A DNA stretch of 64,000 nucleotides from NCBI GenBank assembly GCA_026874595.1, contig CM049320.1, positions 5,211,464-5,275,463 on the forward strand. The letters are read 5' to 3'. Of this stretch, positions 9,800-21,439 are shown in pieces. Origin of the DNA: Sipunculus nudus (taxonomy: Eukaryota > Annelida > Sipuncula > Golfingiida > Sipunculidae). Each line of letters begins with the position of its first letter. Position 1 is the first letter of the stretch. Under the pieces are notes generated by a model, which did not search any database, was not told the origin of the DNA, and saw only the letters and a program-made list of their open reading frames with translations. A program made the translations under genes and the position numbers.

Positions 9800-11740
9800 C
9801 TATTTCCCCTTGCCACTCAATCCATGCCTCACTTCACCCGTTCCACTCTGATTTTGGCATATACACGTAGTCGCTTGTCGACTACCCGTATTCTAGTTAA
9901 TACAGTATTCGGATCATCGCGGTGTCAAAACGCGTTAAATGTATTATATAATATTTCTATCCTCGATGCATATACAAACAGGAAGCATATTTACGCACAT
10001 GCGTTATAACTGCGAACAGATAGTATTATTAACGTATCAGGCACCTCGGACCGAACGCCAACCGATTATGAGTTTCTGACATTCAACGGAAACGTTAGGA
10101 CCAACTTAAATGATCTCTGACCAGACTTTACAAAATTACATGATTAAAAGTGACTATCGATTAAAAGCTTGATGTCCCCGCCAGTGGCCAATTATTCTCT
10201 CAAGCGAAACGTACTCAGTATAAATATTATATTTTGCATATTTGATTTGTTATTTTAACACATCGCGTCGCAAAAATTTCGGGATTCCCATGTATATAAC
10301 CCATTGTGTCCATTGGAGACATATACAGATAACCTTATGATCGACAAGGACAGATGAGTACATAGACCTTCCTGAATATAATCCACCATTAACCAGCAAT
10401 GTTTATACATGTGCAACTAGACCAATATATATTCTATAGTGTAAATTTAATAATTTCCGTATCATCAATACATGACATGTCTTATACTTTCATAGTAGAG
10501 TCTTGCCATTCCGAAAAGTCACGAATGCAATTTTAGTTTTTTTTTATAGCCATGGATATTTTTTTGGCGGTAATATGTGAGAATTGTATATTAGGAAACC
10601 CTCAATCTGCGCTCATTAGACTGTGCTTAAGCCTAATATAGATGCATAATAGGCTCAGATGACGGTGCTCACAGTTGAACAGTGGTTGTCCTCTACCGCA
10701 TTGTAAATTGTGAATAAAGTAGCATCACGTGATCATAACAGGACCTAATTCTAAGAACACAGGAAACATAAAAAAACATATATGATCTCATTGTTTACAC
10801 ATTATTTTCAAATTGTTAACTTCTTGGTCGTTTTAGCAAACAGACCTGGGCTAGTTATACCCATTCTACAAATACAGGATATCAGCTTGAGATAATGGAA
10901 TAGAATATTAAAGTTTTAAAGGAGAAAATAGCCAGAAAATGAGAGGACATGCCAGGCCGCTGTGTATTACACAGAAATTGCGATTTACGATTTCACAACT
11001 ATGTTGCTAGATAACAGAGCAGCTTGAAATCAAAGGCAGTACCATAAAGAGTGAATACCTGTTGCTATACTGGTACAGATTCTTTAACATTAAAAAAATA
11101 ACATTAATTAGTTAACCAAAGATCTGAAGGACTGTTCCTGAAAGTGTACTCTAACATTCACAGATGTTCATCGGAGTTCGTTTTTATGGAGTGAAGGAGC
11201 TAAAAGAAAAACCAAATGACCACCACATCAAAAGAAAATATGATTCCTCGCCATCTGACCGAAGCAGAATAAATTGAATAATGACAAACTAGTTTGTTAG
11301 TACATCCAAAAATAGCTTGCTTATCGGGGCAGATTATGTTGTGAGCAATACGGCTTTCTTTGAGAGTGTGCGTAAGATTTTATTGTATTGGGTCTGTGTT
11401 TCAAGGAACAAGTTAAGCTTTTATGAATAGCTCCAGGCTTTCCTGTTTGCAAAACGTCACTATGTACTACAGATATTCTATTTTAACGTTTTTAAAATAA
11501 TTAACAGAAACGTATAAAAAGTACTAGAAATGTAATTTGATTATTTTTCTAAGTAAACATTTTAATGGTTATTCTTAGGTGAAATTTGGAGTATGCATAG
11601 GAATTATCTATATTTTATTTTGTAAATCCCTAAATGGAACATATACTCCTAAATTGTTAAAAATACTCATGTTTTATAGGGAAAGCCTGTTTTATATCAA
11701 CATTTTATTCTGATTGATCTTATTTTGAGTGAACTTTGAA
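9800..11740. other. AT-rich spacer homologous to 17.2-18.8 kb
   Basis: No supported gene. Segments here recur in the next duplication unit: the part around GAGTACATAGACCTTCCTGA (10,355) recurs at 17,320, CTCAATCTGCGCTCAT (10,603) recurs at 17,699, and the AAACAGACCT region (10,837) recurs at 17,907. This supports segmental duplication of the entire interval. Confidence 0.6.
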
Positions 11741-11744
11741 AGAA

Positions 11745-12545
11745 ACAGGCCTCACTTTATAGTTGCTGACACCACCTATTAGGTCTGACTGATGGCTTAG
11801 AAGAATTGATCACGGGCCGCTGATTGATCTTAATCATTATATAGACTCATTTAAAAATGCTATGTTTGAATAAAAACTCAACATGCCATGTTAGAACCCT
11901 TGTCAATATTGGAAAACGTTAACAGACCTGATGGCTGGTCATAAGTGAGTATGAATGGAGGCAATGTATACATTAATTAAGGGCTGTATAAATAATCGGT
12001 GCTAGATCCAGAGGGCGCGCGCCCTCATGGAGTTTTAACATCTCTCATTTTGTTGGGCGTTTTCTCCTTTATGCGAAATATATTTTTTTAGATTTCTTTT
12101 TATTTCCTAGCAATTAGATTATTAAATTTATTACTGTACAGTTATACGTCAGATTGCTTTTTACATCCAACACAGGATTGCACACGGGCCGCTTATTGAT
12201 CTTAAGAATTATATAGACTTATTTAATCATGTTAATTTTGCATTAAAACTTCCCCGACCATATTAGCATCCTAGTCAATAATCTAAAGCGTCCACTGATT
12301 TTATGGCTTGGCACAAGGGTAGATAATTGGAGACAATGTTTACACTAATTAAGGGTTTATCACTAATTAAGCGCTAATGGTTTTGTACAAGTGCTGAACA
12401 CAGGAACTTTTTGTAGGGAGATACTGTTGAGGGTGTCTATGTCAAGGACAAATTCTTTGCTGAACCCTGGTACATTGTCGACAGCATATATGATCCAGTG
12501 GTTTTGCTGTAGAACAAAAGGGACATCATGCAGCACAACTAATAT
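11745..12545. repeat. P-block copy 1 upstream of minisatellite M2
   Basis: This spacer type precedes each 42-bp minisatellite. Diagnostic phrases are GTCTGACTGATGGCTTA, CGGGCCGCTGATTGATCTTA, AAACTTCCCC and AACAGACCTGATGGCTGGTC. It contains an internal partial duplication (about 11,760-12,080 and 12,150-12,400) and the motif ATTAATTAAGGGCTG followed by TATAAATA at 11,987-11,994. Copies occur near 18.8, 33.1, 37.9 and 44.2 kb. Confidence 0.75.
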
Positions 12546-12548
12546 GTA

Positions 12549-13100
12549 GGAATGTATGAAAACCACCCAATCTTGGGTGACCTTGGTGTAGACCTGTATG
12601 ATAAGGACCCTGTCCTTGTTGATCATGGTGTAAAACTGCACAACAAGAAACCCCTGGTGGGTGACCTGGCTGAAAATCTGCATGATGAGGACACCGTGCT
12701 GTGTCACTCTGGTGTAGGGCTGTATGAAAAGTACACTCTACTAGGTGAACCTTGTGTAGGACTCTGACTGTGACATCGTGCCTGGTGACACTGATGTATG
12801 GCTGCATGTCAGTGGCCCCGTGCTGGATGGCCCTTTTACAGAGCTGTATGATATGGACACCATGCTTTGTGGCTCTGTTGTAGGGCGATATACAGCGACA
12901 TCTTGCTTGATGGCCCTGGTATGTGGCTGTATGACAGAGACAACTTGCTGGGTGACCCGTTGGTAGGGTTATATGACATGGACACCGTACTTGATGACCC
13001 AGGGGTAGGGATGTTTGATAGGATCATCGTCCAGGCGTATAGCTGTATGACTGTGACACCGTGCTTGTTGACCCTGGTGTAGGACTGTATGAGAATGTGT
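12549..13100. repeat. 42-bp minisatellite array M2 (about 13 units)
   Basis: Degenerate 42-bp units such as GGTGTAGGGCTGTATGA followed by CACC-GTGCT-GGTGA blocks. Open frames exist on both strands (for example 12,552-12,767 plus and 12,363-12,707 minus) but follow from a stop-free repeat unit. It sits between P-block 1 and exon 3 of the intact CD225 gene B. Confidence 0.85.
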
Positions 13101-13574
13101 GTGTAGAGTGTTTATTTTGGATACGTTAAAAATTACGACTCTCTGAGATGGATATTCTTTAATATAAGCTCTAAAATGTCTGACTATATCCTGGTATAAA
13201 TCACATTGACAGAGTGAAGCAAATGTAGATGTTGGCCCAAGCAAGTGCTTAGATAGGATGTTATGTTACACGAAGAGTTTAAAGCCACCCCAGTTAAATT
13301 GTTTTAGAACAGTTTATAAGGGCATGCTGAACGACACATATACACAAATAATGTCTCAAAATTCGTGTCTACATGGAAACTCAGATCCTGACTTCAGATT
13401 CGCGTGACAAATTTGAAATTGCGGTACTTGAATGCTCCTTACATTACAGAAGGAAGAATTATATCGACAAATAAAAAAATGCCCCTTAAGCATCACCCTC
13501 CGTCTCTGATTTTCTATTTTATGTATTGGAAGAACTGAGCGTCAAATAATGGCGTCCCAATTCGTTCTCCAAAC

Positions 13575-15056
13575 TTAATAGGAAATATTGGCTCTAAGAG
13601 CCAAGAGGACAATGACAAACACGATAGATGTTATAATGCCCATCACGTTAAACACCATGGCCGTATTCCCATGACTTTCTGCTTGCCGGAAGTTTCTTTC
13701 ATCAGCACTGTCCCTCGACATCATGGAAAAGCACAAGGCGATCGCACCTGCGAAAATATACAGTGTCAGTATTCAGCAAGATATTTCTTTTGAACACATA
13801 CACCAATACACGCACACATTTTAACACATTTAACATTTACATGGCTAATGCATCATGTAAATCCAATGCTTTTAATGTGTGATATGTGTATTTGCTTGTG
13901 AAGCGACATTGCAGAGAATAGGTGGTGCAGGTGAGGACAGATTGGTTTGGAAATATTTGATATCTTGAATTTAGTTGGTGTTCCCTTTATTCCCCGCGGT
14001 TTGTATACACTTCTGTGTATAATTTCAAATTGTTTATCAAATAAGTTGACACAATTAAATATAGACCTATATTAAATATAATAAAACTGACCACACGGTA
14101 GGTTACAACATATGATTGTAAAGATGGAACACATCATGTAGTCATTTGGTCTGGCATCCGATTGTGGAAGCTGGCTCATAGTAGCCCCATCTTGACATCT
14201 TGGTTGGGAGACAACAACTGGTTGCTGGGCATCAGTCTTCTTATAATGAAGATCATACTCCATTTTATCCGAGGGGTTGTACTCAACACTGCAAGACACA
14301 AGTATATATACTGAATATTGAGGTTTTAAAAAGGTATTCGATACCGTATTTATGTGATTACGGGCAAGGTGGTATAATAACTTATGTCGGACATATCCAT
14401 TCAACATAGCACCGAATACCGTTTTACTGCCTTCAAATCCACGTCGTGTTCACTTTATACTCGTAATCAATTGCATATCGATCTGCATCGGTGAAACCAC
14501 GGTGAGAAGTTTTTGTTTCAATCCTGAATTTATTAATGCAGTTTTCGCATCACCGCAGTGTCAAAACGCGTAAAATGTATGATATAATATTTCTATCCTC
14601 GATGCATATAAAAATAGGAAGCATTTTTACGCACATGCGCTATAACGTATCCAGCACCTCGGACCGAACGCCAACCGATTATTAGTTTCTGATATTCAAC
14701 GGACACGTAAGGACCAACTTTAGTGATCTCTGCCTAGATATAACAATATTACATGGTTAAAAGTGAATAATAACAAAAAACTTGATATCTCCGCCAGTGG
14801 ACTTTCATTCTATCAAGAGAAACGTAATGAATATAAATATTATGTTTTCATATCTGATTTGGTATTGAAACACAGAAATTCAGTTAAACCCACGATGAGG
14901 ATATCATACAGATCTACATATCTATACAGATAAAGATTTAGCAAACATATACAGTTAAATCGATATAAACTGTTGCGACTGAAATGAGGACAGACATATT
15001 ATTTACCATTCAGGAAGTTTCATGCTGATGGTTGATATATTGCCGTCGTTCTCCAT
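13575..15056 (-). CDS. CD225/dispanin (IFITM-like) gene B, three exons, 139 aa, intact
   Basis: Three exons join in frame. Exon 1 is 15,007-15,056 (ATG in TGACCATGG, 16 codons plus two bases, donor GTAAAT). Exon 2 is 14,092-14,288 (acceptor CTTGCAG, 197 nt, donor GTCAGT). Exon 3 is 13,575-13,747 (acceptor TTCGCAG, ends TAA). Intron phases are 2 then 1. The N-terminal about 65 residues are polar and proline/glutamine-containing (DAQQPVVVSQPR). The CD225 domain starts at about residue 64: PNDYMMCSIFTIICCNLPCG forms the first hydrophobic segment, AIALCFSMMSRDSADE the cytosolic loop, and AMVFNVMGIITSIVFVIVLL the second hydrophobic helix. Cysteines beside helix 1 could be palmitoylated, as in IFITM proteins. 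Dispanins are small membrane proteins acting in membrane trafficking or antiviral restriction; the role here is unknown. Splice sites are predicted by eye. Confidence 0.85.
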
Positions 15057-15333
15057 GGTCAAACGTTTCTTCGCTGAAACACGCATTGATATTAATAATG
15101 AGTTTTAATATAAATTAAATATCAACATTATTTTTGATATAATTACTTAAAGATATACAAATGGTTTGCAGGTGTGTGTAAGTTGGAGATAAATACAATG
15201 TTCAGATTAATACAATGTATATATATCATGTTATAAATCATATAAATGTGCATTATATGTTATATTTTAAATAAATGTTATATTATTTATATATTATATA
15301 TTAGATTCATAAAATACACTCACAGGCACACGG

Positions 15334-15337
<4 letters not shown>

Positions 15338-15394
<57 letters not shown>
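15338..15394. repeat. (TA)n microsatellite
   Basis: About 28 uninterrupted TA dinucleotides, upstream of gene B exon 1. Confidence 0.97.
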
Positions 15395-15396
<2 letters not shown>

Positions 15397-16425
15397 ACGG
15401 ACGGATAGGAAATTTGATTAATATTTGGTGGGGTCCTAAAATTCATTCACAAGAAATGTCATTGTATAACCCTATTACCGCGTAAAATGTATACAATATT
15501 ATATTCAGAACGCCAAATACTTCGAGATCCGACTAGAGTTGATATGGTGTGATGATTTCAGAAACTAGGCCCATCACTAATGCCGTTTGTGTTTGCCATT
15601 AGTATTTAAAGCAATTTAAATAAACAGAAATGCAAACACCTGTTGACATTTAGTTATATGTATGAATCATTATCAATATCAGTAGACATTACATGAATCA
15701 TTATTAATATCAGTAGACATTGCTTCTTTTTCAGTGTCGGGAATGTATTTGTAAAACTTAAAACGTGCAGTCATCAAACACTTTTTGATAAGTCCTAATA
15801 TATAATAATTTGGATTTAGTGGGCCAGTCGAATTCTCTCTACACACTAAACAGTGATTATATTGTTCATGATATGCTTTTATTCCGAGAACTAGCATAAA
15901 TTGTCGGGCTGAGTTCTGTGAACACAGGAAACACGACAAAAGCATCTCGTATCTCAGGTTTGTACATCACCTATAAAATGGTTGGTTACCAGGTGATATC
16001 ACACTGTTTTTACTTGTTGAAATCAAATAGCTAATTGCGGCTATATAGAAGAGTGTAGGGTAGCAGAGGCCAAAGAGTGGCACTTGTTTTCCTGGTCGAG
16101 ATATAGAGAATAATCTTAGACAATTTTTATCAAAACGAACATTACCCTATAAATAAAGAAAGCTGTGGATGTAACCGCCATGATCCTATCCTAATTACGT
16201 TATATGACAACCTTGTGTGCGCTGATATTCATTTCCACAATGAGAAAGATACTTTAGCTACAGTAATACTGATCAAAATGTATTTTAAATAATAATAATA
16301 ATAATATCATAATAATTATAATAATCATAATATTATTTTTTTATATATTACAACATCTTCCAGGGTAGCCTTTATCAGAATAAAATTCTGTTTACAGACA
16401 GGCTTCAATACATAGAGAAATAAAG
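15395..16425. other. Spacer without supported gene, 5' of gene B
   Basis: An 88-codon open frame on the minus strand (15,945-15,679) resembles nothing I know. The stretch around 15,915-15,990 (AGGAAACACGACAAAAGCAT and following) resembles 27,735-27,800 upstream of gene D, so this is duplicated 5' flank. A short tandem ACATGAATCATTATTAATATC-like repeat lies at about 15,660-15,722. Confidence 0.5.
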
Positions 16426-16429
16426 ATTA

Positions 16430-16432
16430 ATG

Positions 16433-16497
<65 letters not shown>
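16430..16497. repeat. (AAT)n microsatellite
   Basis: About 20 copies of AAT in register; shorter impure AAT tracts flank it at 16,290-16,330 and 16,500-16,520. Confidence 0.95.
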
Positions 16498-16499
<2 letters not shown>

Positions 16500-16849
16500 T
16501 TATTATAATAATAAAAATAATTACTACAGCCACAACAGATTTAAATGTTTTATTTACATACTTTTAAATAAAAGAACTTCTAAATTCTATAATAACAACT
16601 GCAGAAACAACTGCTTATAATTAGGGTCGACTGCATGGAAGAATAGAACCAATAAAAGATCTCAATGTGCCGGCACGCACATTTTTTTAAATTGCAGATT
16701 CGAGTGACGGGTTTCAATTACTAGGATATGGGTTTTGCTGTAAGTATTACCTTAAGGTTAATTATTTGCAAGTTAGATTTTTCTATTTCCCCAGCATTTT
16801 CTGATTTTCTCTGATTTGTCTACACTTTCCCCAAACTTGATATCTCACT

Positions 16850-17016
16850 TGGATGAATAGGCCAGGAGAGTCTTGTTAAGAATGCAAAACACGACAGATG
16901 ATATAATGGTGACGATGATATAACCATTGATATTTGTCCATCCTCTGTTGCTTTCCAGGAATCTCTTTCATGTTCGCTCTCAAAGGACATCATAGAAAAG
17001 AACAAGGCCATCATAC
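16850..17016 (-). pseudogene. CD225 exon 3 copy, diverged and orphaned
   Basis: The minus strand reads GMMALFFSMMSFESEHERD, matching the loop after helix 1 of CD225 exon 3. The frame then breaks after QISMV by a one-base deletion; in the +1 frame it continues IIVTIISSVVFCILNKTLLA, a hydrophobic helix. The expected acceptor CAG is replaced by CCG. No matching exon 2 or 1 was found upstream. It is more diverged from gene B than copies A and C, suggesting an older duplicate. Confidence 0.7.
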
Positions 17017-17229
17017 CGGCCATTTAAAGGTATGCACTGTCACTGTTTTTTTGTTGATAATCTTTATTCCTCCAGCACTGAAGAGTTATAAGCAAGATTA
17101 CCTCTGTAATTGCATAATTAAATCACATATAAGGAAAATATACAAAGAAAACACTTCGGGTATTATTCGACAACAGGACACATACATACGGATGTGTGAC
17201 ATGGGTATATATGTACGTACTTAATGTAA

Positions 17230-18613
17230 AAGTCATAATCATATATTACCCATTTCATCCAGTATATCAATACATACCCGGGAGACATATACACATAACC
17301 ATATCACCGACAAGGATAAATGAGTACATAGACCTTCCTGAATATTTTCCACCATTAGCCAGCCATATATATACATGTGCTACTAGACCAATATATAGTC
17401 TATAATGCTAATTTAATACTGTCCATATCTTTACTATATGATATACACTCTAACTAATTACGATTGTAACTGAACGCACACATATGTGGTGGTCATCCAA
17501 AAGCATGACTAAAGTTCCTTCATGGTCTTTGTCTTAAACGTTCATATATAAAGGTCTTACACGTGGATGCTACTCCGGAAAGTCACCAATGCAAATTTTG
17601 GTTATCTTTTATAGTGGTGGAAGTTAATAGCAACGAGTTCATGTGAGGTACTTTTGTTTCATTGGTGGATATATGTGAGAATTATATTTTAGGAAACTCT
17701 CAATCTGCGCTCATCAGACTGTGTTAAAGCCTAAAATAGATACATATTTAATAGGTTCAGATAACGGCGGTAAAAAATGAACAGTGGTTGTCCTCTACTG
17801 CATTGTTAATTGTATATGCAGTAGTATCTAGTAATCATAAGAGGACCAAATTAAAAGAACACAGGAAACATAAAAAAAAATATATGATCTCATGGTGTCG
17901 CTTTAGAAAACAGACCTTGACTAATTGTACCCAGTGATAACCCTTTGTGTTTATCTCATTGGAATTAAACAATCTAAGCATTCATTACACATATGTACAG
18001 GAGTGCAGCTTGTTTATGCTGCAGTGGTTCCACAACTATGTGACTAGATCACAGAGAAGCTCGAGATCAAAAGCGGTCCCATGCATACCTATGGCTCTAC
18101 TGGTACAAATTCCTTAACATTAAAAACATCAAAGTAATTTAGATTAATCCTTAGAAGTTACCCTAACCATTCACAGATTTTCATCCAAGTTCGTTCATAA
18201 CTTTAGAGTAAAGGTGCTAAACGAAAAACTAAATGACTAACAAACCTAAATAAAAACATAATTCCTCGCCATCTGGCCGAGGCAGAATTAACGGAATGAC
18301 CATAAACCTGTTTGTTCGTACATCCAAAAGTAGCATGCTAAAATAAGCAAATGATGTGCTAAGCAATACGACTTTTCTTTGCGCAAGATTTATTGTTTTG
18401 GGTCTGTGTTTCGTGGAATAAGTTTTCCTAAATAGAACCAGGAGCTTAATGTTTGCAAAACGTGACTGTGTACTTTAGATATGATATTTTAAAACATTCC
18501 CAGTTTTAAAAATAAAGAACAGAAACGGGAAAGTAATATAAATGTAATTTGATAACTTTTCAAAGTAAACTTCTTATGGTTATTCTTAGCTGAATTTTGA
18601 GTGTGCACTAGCA

Positions 18614-18673
<60 letters not shown>

Positions 18674-18800
18674 AAGTAAATCCCTAAATTGAACAGATAC
18701 TCCTAAATTGTTAGAAAAGACTCATGTTTTATTAACAAAGCATGCTTTATCAGCATTTTATACTGATTGAACTAATTTTGAGGGAAATCAATTTTGAAAG
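17230..18800. other. Spacer duplicated from the 10.3-11.7 kb type
   Basis: No supported gene. Matches to the earlier unit are collinear (ATAGACCTTCCTGAATAT, CTCAATCTGCGCTCAT and others). A (TA)n microsatellite of about 50 bp lies at 18,620-18,669 and has no counterpart in the 11.6-kb copy, so it expanded after duplication. Confidence 0.6.
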
Positions 18801-18804
18801 AAAC

Positions 18805-19625
18805 AAGCCTCACCTTGTAGTTGCGGATAAAACTTATGACTTCTGACTGATGGCTTATGACATCCAACAAAGGATTATACGGGCCGCGAATTAATCTTAA
18901 TAACCATTATATAGACTTATTTTAACATGTTATGTTTGCATAAAAACTTCCCCATTCATGGTTGAATCCTTGTCTATATTTGAAAGCTTTAACAGACCTG
19001 ATGGCTTGTCCTAAGTGTATGTGAATGGCGGCATTGTATACACTAATTAAAGGCTGTATAAATAGCCAGTGTTTGATCCAGAGGGGGCGTCCGCGGCGAT
19101 CGTCTCAATGGAGCTTTAACATCTCTCATTTTGTCGAGTTGTTTTCCATATATTCGAAATAATTTTGTTACTTTTTATTTCCTAGTTATTAGATTATTAA
19201 ATTTATTACTGTCTAATTATACGTCTGACTGATTGCTTATGACATCAAACAAAGGATTGCACTCGGATCGCTAATTGATCTTAAAATTTATATTGACTCT
19301 TTCAACATGTTATGGGTGCAGGAAAAACTTCCCCGTTCAGATTAGAATCGTTGTCAATGTTTTTAAGCGTCCACATACCTTATGGCTGGTGATAAGTGTA
19401 GATAATTGTTGGCAATGTGTAAACTAATTAAGGGATTTATCGCTAATTAAGGGCAAATTGTTTTGTACAAGTGCCGAACACAGGAACTTGTTGCAGGGCG
19501 ATACTGGTGAGCTCTCTATGTTAAGGTCAAATTCTTTGCTGAAGCCTGGTACATTGATGACAACATATAAGATCCAGTGTTTTGCTGTAGAATAAAGGGA
19601 CATCATGCAGCACGACCAAAATGTA
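18805..19625. repeat. P-block copy 2 upstream of minisatellite M3
   Basis: Collinear with 11,745-12,545, with the same internal partial duplication (about 18,830-19,130 and 19,225-19,450). The motif CACTAATTAAAGGCTG is followed by TATAAATA at 19,057-19,064. It ends with GATCCAGTGTTTTGCTGTAG just before M3, like copy 1 before M2. Confidence 0.75.
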
Positions 19626-19627
19626 GA

Positions 19628-20145
19628 AATGTATTACAACCACCCAATTTTGTGTGATCATGGTGTAGATCTGCATGATAAGGGCCTTGCTTTTGTAATG
19701 TAGAACAACCTTGTGTTGTATCATGGTCTGGAACTGCACGACAAGAAACCCCTGGTTGGTGTAAATCTGCATTATAAGGACACCGTGCTGTTTGACTCTG
19801 ATGTAGGGCTGTATAAAAAGTACCCCATGGTGGGTGACACTGATGTATGGCTGTTTGACAGGCACCCCGTGCTGGATGGCCCTTATACAGGGCTGTATGA
19901 CATAAACACCGTGCCCGATGACACTGTTGTAGGGCCATATACAGGGACATCTTGCTATGTGGCCCTGGTATATGTCTGTATGATCGAGACATTGTCTGGG
20001 TGACCCATTTGTAGGGTTATATGGCAAAGACACCATGCAGGGTGACCCTTGTGTACGATGTATGATAGGGAAACTGTCCTGGTGTATGACTGAATGACAG
20101 TGACACCGTGCTTGTTGACCTTGATGTAGGATTGTCTGAGAGGAA
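19628..20145. repeat. 42-bp minisatellite array M3 (about 12 units)
   Basis: Degenerate 42-bp units with GTAGGGCTGTATAA/GACA starts. A 301-codon minus frame (20,432-19,527) runs through it and both flanks, but it contains no conserved domain and depends on the repeat being stop-free. Lies between P-block 2 and CD225 copy C exon 3. Confidence 0.85.
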
Positions 20146-20642
20146 TGTTCCTGCATAAGTGGCCATAAGTTCCTGCATAAATGCTGTGTTAGTACAGTGT
20201 TTATTTTGGATGCGTTACAAAATATGACGCACTTACATGCATATTCTTTAATATAAGCACTACAATTTCTGACTTTCTCCCTGGTATAAATCTCATGCAG
20301 AGAAGGAAGCAAATACAGATGTTTGCCCAAGCAAATGCTCAAATATGATGTTATGTTATACGAAACATATGAAGACACCTCAGTTGATTCTGAAATGATA
20401 ATAAGGGCACGTGGAACGACAAAAATACACATATATTGTCTCTAGTATCCTGGTCTACATGGGTACTCAGGTTCTGACGTTAGATTCGAGTGACAAATTT
20501 GAAGTTACGCTACGTGAATCCTCCTTTGTTTTACAGATTGGACATTTATACCAGCAATTGAAATAGATGCCACTTTAGCATCACCTTTAGTCTCTGATTT
20601 TCTATTTTAAGTCTTGGTATAATAAACCGTCAAATAATGGCG

Positions 20643-21392
20643 TCAAGGGGCCCAATTCGTTCTCCAAACATAATAGCCTGATACGGAAAAAATAGTGTAA
20701 AGAGCTGAGACGACAATGACAAACACGACAAATGTTATAATGCCGAGCACGTAAACACCATGTAAGTTTGCCAATGGCGCTCTGCTTTCCGGAATCTTTT
20801 TTATCAGCACTCCAATCGACATCACAGAAAAGCACAAAGCTAGTGTACCTGCGAATGCAAATATACAGCGTCACTATTTATTAAGTCGCTATCCTTTTGA
20901 ACACACACCCCCAGACGTACACGCATCACGCACAGTTAGTGATCACCTTTAGGAAATAATGTGACCAGTAGTTTCTAAATCCAAGACGTATTTGTTGTAA
21001 CTACTTTCAATGTGTGATATGCATATTTGCACGTCATTGAAAGTAGTTACAACAAATACGTCTTGGATTTGTGATATGCGGATTGCACGTCGACATTACC
21101 AGAACCACATCTGATATGGGTACGGGTGCATAGTGTTGGTATTAAAAAAATTGTTGAACTAAGGTATGGTTCCTTTAATTAGGTTGGTATTCTCTTTTTA
21201 CCTCGTTTTACACTTCTATTTATGATTTCAAATCATTTGTAAAATAAGTTGAAAAATATAAATATTATTTACACCGAGCACACGGTAGGTTGCAACAGAT
21301 GATTGTAAAGATGGAACACACCACGTGGTTATCTGGTCTAGCATCCGCTTGTGAAAGCTTCCCCTAGCGAAACCATATTTCCCTATTGGTTT
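20643..21392 (-). pseudogene. CD225 gene copy C, truncated and broken
   Basis: Exon 3 keeps the acceptor TTCGCAG (exon start 20,848) and begins GTLALCFSVMS, but small deletions shift the loop frame before the second hydrophobic stretch (YVLGIITFVVFVIVVSALY). Exon 2 survives only from about 21,272 to 21,392: it encodes SQADARPDNHVVCSIFTIIC in the family frame but its donor GT is lost (TGTG then CTCGG) and a one-base deletion creates a stop. The 5' half of exon 2 is gone, replaced by an A-rich junction at 21,393. No exon 1 was found. The intron holds the perfect inverted repeat at 20,977-21,070. Confidence 0.8.
20977..21070. repeat. Perfect 36-bp inverted repeat with 22-bp loop
   Basis: Left arm 20,977-21,012 (starts AAATCCAAGACGTATTTG) and right arm 21,035-21,070 (ends CAAATACGTCTTGGATTT) are exact reverse complements. 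The loop 21,013-21,034 (TGTGATATGCATATTTGCAC plus GT) is repeated directly after the right arm at 21,070-21,090 (TGTGATATGCGGATTGCACG plus T). A hairpin inserted between two copies of a short direct repeat is a typical template-switching footprint. Confidence 0.95.
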
Positions 21393-21438
21393 GGAGTCAA
21401 AAATAAAAAAAAACAAAAAAAAAAAACAAAAAAAACTA
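21393..21438. repeat. A-rich junction truncating CD225 copy C exon 2
   Basis: Runs of A separated by single T or C replace the 5' half of exon 2. This could be the poly-A end of a retroposed sequence inserted here, or simple expansion of the A/C-rich exon sequence at a deletion edge. Confidence 0.5.
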
Positions 21439-21439
21439 G

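Noticed and set aside
10300-10420. Possible exon 1 of CD225 copy A
   Set aside because: The duplicated segment here (CATAGACCTTCCTGAATAT) superficially resembles exon 1 sequence but lacks the ATGGAGAAC start and the GTAAAT donor.
19527-20432. 301-codon minus-strand frame through minisatellite M3
   Set aside because: It depends on the stop-free 42-bp unit; the flanking parts are not preserved in frame in the equivalent positions of M2, M4 and M5.
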